Below, piece by piece: positions 4,894 to 7,714 of a DNA stretch of 7,714 nucleotides. This DNA is from Bacteroidota bacterium (GTDB taxonomy: Bacteria > Bacteroidota > Bacteroidia > NS11-12g > UBA9320). The stretch spans positions 1-7,714 of the forward strand of contig CANMPY010000078.1 in the NCBI GenBank assembly GCA_947499775.1. Direction: 5' to 3'. The notes below the pieces were generated by a model. That model made no database searches. It was not told the DNA's origin and saw nothing but the letters and a program-made list of their open reading frames with translations. Each line of letters starts with the position of its first letter. Position 1 is the first letter of the stretch. The translations under genes and the position numbers were made by a program.

Positions 4894-7695
4894 ATGGTGA
4901 AAATTTACGCAACGATTCTATTTTTAATTCTAGGTCAACTCTGTTTTTCACAAGCTATTTCTGGCAAAATTACCGATGGGGTATCTGGAAATGGGTTAAA
5001 TGGAGCTACTATAAAAATTAAAGGCACTCAAGTTGCCACCGCGTCAAGTGGTGATGGGCAGTTTACCTTAATAGCGCCTTCGTTTCCTATTACCCTAATC
5101 GTGGTTTATATTGGATATGAGACCAAAGAATTTAAAATTTCGAAATGGACAGAAAAGGGCTTGAAAATAGTGATGAATGAAAAAGAAATTGATGTAAGCG
5201 AGGTGGAAGTAAAAGCGAGTAGAATTACGGATAAGGAAAAAGAGTCGCCCATTACTATTGAATCCATGGGGACCAAACAGATTAAAGAATCGGCACAAAG
5301 TACATTTTATGAGGGGTTAGGAAATATGAAGGGCGTAGATATAACGGCAGCAAGTTTAGGGTTTAGGGTGGTAAATACCCGTGGATTTAACAGTACAAGT
5401 CCGGTGCGAAGTTTGCAATTAATTGATGGAGTAGATAATCAGTCGCCGGGTTTAAATTTCTCGTTAGGGAATTTTTTAGGTGCAAGCGAACTTGATCTTA
5501 AAAAAGTTGATATTGTATCGGGGGCAAGTTCAGCTTTTTTTGGCCCAAATGCGTTTAATGGGGTTATAAGCATGGAGTCGAAAAATCCATTCGATACCAA
5601 AGGACTAACCGTGCAAACAAAAATTGGAGAACGCCAACTGCGCGAGATTAGTTTTCGATTAGCACAAGGGTTTAAAAACAAAAAGGGAGTAGAAAATTGG
5701 GCCTATAAAGTGTGTTTGTTTTCGATGAGTGCTTATGATTGGGAAGCTACTAATTACAATCAATCAAACGATTCGAAAAAAGGAACATCGAATCCGGGCC
5801 GTTATGATGCTATAAATATTTATGGCGATGAAGTATTGGCACCCGGAAATGATCAATATTCAACAGGGAGAAGCCGTACCGAATATTTAGGATTAGGTAT
5901 GTTTTATAGAGACGGATACAAAGAGAAGGATTTAGTGGATTACAACACTAACAATACTAAATTTAACACAGCTATTCATTATAAACCAACTCCTAAATCA
6001 GAGTTAATCTATGGATTTAATATGGGAGGAGGGTCAACGGTTTACCAAGGTGATAATCGCTATAGTTTAAAAAATATTCGATTTTGGCAGAATCGATTGG
6101 AATGGAGGCAAACAAACAAATTTTTTGTTCGTGTATTTTCAACTAAGGAAGATGCCGGCGATTCATACGATGCTGTTTTTACAGCGTTGAGGGTTAATGA
6201 TGCCTCAGCCGATTTAGGCCAATGGTACAGAACATATGCAGCTAATTGGCAGCGTAAATTTCAAAATAAAGCTATAAATCTACCGGGATATAAGGGCAAT
6301 GATACCACTTGGGTTAACGATAGTTTAGATGTTTTTTTAGACTGGTATGCAGATTCGTTTACCAAATGGCACGCTATTAATTTGTATAACACCAATAAAT
6401 ATAGTTATAATGGATATGATGTGGGCAGCCGCTCATTTGATTCAATAGTGAATGATATAACATCGAGAAACTTTACCAATAAGGGTACCCGTTTTTATGA
6501 TAAGTCGGCCTTATATAATTTGCAAGCCGAGTATAAGTTTACGCCTAAATGGGGCGATATTATTGCTGGAACAAGCGCCCGACTTTATAGACCCGACTCG
6601 AAGGGTACAATATTTAAAGATACCGGTGGCATGATTATTAAAAATTATGAATACGGATTTTATGTGGGCTATGATAAAAAATCGAATAATGAACATTGGA
6701 AAATAAATATTACGACTCGTTTAGATAAAAATCAGAATTTTAATTTTTTACTATCTCCGGCAGCATCTCTTCTTTACCTTCCCAAAAAGGAGCACACCTT
6801 CCGATTTACTATTTCGCGTGCAATTCGAAATCCTACTTTGGCCGATCAATACCTTTATTATAATGTAGGTAGGGCCATTTTAATAGGTAATTTACAAGGT
6901 TTTGATTCATTAATTACACTTGAATCGTTCGATAAGTGGAGAAATACATTAGATATTAATCAATTAAGATATCAAAAAGTTAATCCTATAGAGCCCGAAA
7001 AGGTGCTAACGCTTGATGGTGGATTTAAGACTGAAATAAACAAATCGCTCTTTTTAGATTTAGGCTTTTATTATAGTTTATATACCAGTTTTATTGGATA
7101 TAATGTAGGATTAGTGGGCCGATTTGATCCTGGTACTGGTTTCCCAATTGGAGGTATTCAAGCCTATAGACTTGCAGCCAATTCAAAAGACAAGGTAAGT
7201 ACAATGGGGTGCAATTTTGGATTTAGCTATTTCTTTAAAAAGTTTAGTTTAACCGGTAACTATTCTTACAATGCTATAAATTTAAGAGATTCCGACGACC
7301 CAATAGTTCCTGCGTTTAACACACCTAAAAATAAGTTTAATTTTGGGTTTTCGGGCCGCGAATGCCGATTGCCATTTACCAATTTTAAACGTCTCGGATT
7401 TGGAATAAGCTATAAGTGGATAGAAGGATTTGAATTTACAGGCTCGCCACAATTTACTGGTTTTATTAGGAGCTATGATATGATGGATGCTCAAATTAAT
7501 TATGTGTTTCCTAAACAGTTTTTGACTATTAAAATTGGAGGTTCCAATTTAATCGGATTGGCCCCTTTATTTCGAAATACATGTGATGATAAGATTTCTA
7601 CGATGTTTGATAATCGTAATGCGCAAGTATATGGTGGCCCTAGTGTGGGCCGATTAGCTTATATATCGCTACTGTTTGAAATACCTGGTAAATAA
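4894..7695 (+). CDS. TonB-dependent outer-membrane receptor with carboxypeptidase-regulatory-like N-terminal domain
   Basis: This is a predicted outer-membrane beta-barrel that imports a ligand using TonB/ExbBD energy; the ligand is unknown. From the ATG at 4894 it has 933 residues: a signal peptide (about 1-20, ILFLILGQLCFSQ), a carboxypeptidase-regulatory-like domain (about 22-95: ISGKITDG, GLNGATIKIKGT), a TonB-box-like SEVEVKAS (102-109), a plug domain (about 115-230: NTRGFNST, LQLIDGVDNQSPG, VDIVSGASSAFFGPNAFNGV) and a long aromatic-rich barrel to the end (LAYISLLFEIPGK). The frame is open upstream to an ATG at 4825, but that start would place 23 residues, including charged ones, before a normal signal peptide and lies upstream of the promoter. 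The start at 4894 is therefore preferred. The plug and general organisation resemble Bacteroidota receptors, but no SusD-like partner follows within the 19 bases left in the window, so SusC identity is not supported. It is intact, with no frameshift. Confidence 0.93.
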   Translation: MVKIYATILFLILGQLCFSQAISGKITDGVSGNGLNGATIKIKGTQVATASSGDGQFTLIAPSFPITLIVVYIGYETKEFKISKWTEKGLKIVMNEKEIDVSEVEVKASRITDKEKESPITIESMGTKQIKESAQSTFYEGLGNMKGVDITAASLGFRVVNTRGFNSTSPVRSLQLIDGVDNQSPGLNFSLGNFLGASELDLKKVDIVSGASSAFFGPNAFNGVISMESKNPFDTKGLTVQTKIGERQLREISFRLAQGFKNKKGVENWAYKVCLFSMSAYDWEATNYNQSNDSKKGTSNPGRYDAINIYGDEVLAPGNDQYSTGRSRTEYLGLGMFYRDGYKEKDLVDYNTNNTKFNTAIHYKPTPKSELIYGFNMGGGSTVYQGDNRYSLKNIRFWQNRLEWRQTNKFFVRVFSTKEDAGDSYDAVFTALRVNDASADLGQWYRTYAANWQRKFQNKAINLPGYKGNDTTWVNDSLDVFLDWYADSFTKWHAINLYNTNKYSYNGYDVGSRSFDSIVNDITSRNFTNKGTRFYDKSALYNLQAEYKFTPKWGDIIAGTSARLYRPDSKGTIFKDTGGMIIKNYEYGFYVGYDKKSNNEHWKINITTRLDKNQNFNFLLSPAASLLYLPKKEHTFRFTISRAIRNPTLADQYLYYNVGRAILIGNLQGFDSLITLESFDKWRNTLDINQLRYQKVNPIEPEKVLTLDGGFKTEINKSLFLDLGFYYSLYTSFIGYNVGLVGRFDPGTGFPIGGIQAYRLAANSKDKVSTMGCNFGFSYFFKKFSLTGNYSYNAINLRDSDDPIVPAFNTPKNKFNFGFSGRECRLPFTNFKRLGFGISYKWIEGFEFTGSPQFTGFIRSYDMMDAQINYVFPKQFLTIKIGGSNLIGLAPLFRNTCDDKISTMFDNRNAQVYGGPSVGRLAYISLLFEIPGK

Positions 7696-7714
7696 GCACT
7701 TAAAAATTACATCG

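Noticed and set aside
5095..7494. Several minus-strand frames of 60-80 codons opposite the TonB receptor
   Set aside because: These are low-complexity antisense shadows of the receptor and lack any domain or promoter support.

Overview
The window looks like chromosomal DNA from a member of the Bacteroidota. Four things point that way: a protein with a type IX secretion (T9SS) type A C-terminal sorting domain, a TonB-dependent receptor with a carboxypeptidase-regulatory-like N-terminal domain, promoter-like sites of the Bacteroidota form (TTG, 19-20 bases, TAnnTTTG), and start codons without a clear Shine-Dalgarno sequence. The DNA is AT-rich by eye. The genus cannot be named from the sequence alone.

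Layout. Positions 1-4705 are read on the minus strand. In transcription order they hold a secreted T9SS cargo protein of unknown function (4705-2819), truB (2822-2145), ribF (2073-1132), a periplasmic M23/LysM peptidoglycan hydrolase (1145-120) and tRNA-Ala with anticodon GGC (70-1, cut by the window edge). The cargo gene and truB overlap as ATGA. ribF and the peptidase gene overlap by 14 bases, and the peptidase starts with GTG. A 71-base gap before ribF holds a good Bacteroidota promoter, so ribF and the peptidase probably form their own unit. The tRNA has a separate promoter candidate. Positions 4706-4893 are a divergent intergenic region, and the plus strand then carries one large TonB-dependent receptor (4894-7695).

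Function. truB (tRNA pseudouridine 55) and ribF (FMN/FAD synthesis) are housekeeping genes. The peptidase, the T9SS cargo and the TonB receptor act in the envelope. No shared pathway is evident and the arrangement looks like ordinary core genome. I saw no phage, transposon, CRISPR, toxin-antitoxin or defence genes, and no evidence for a new system. The most useful points are a corrected start for the TonB receptor, a consistent promoter geometry at three sites, and the tight coupling of truB to a secreted protein of unknown function.
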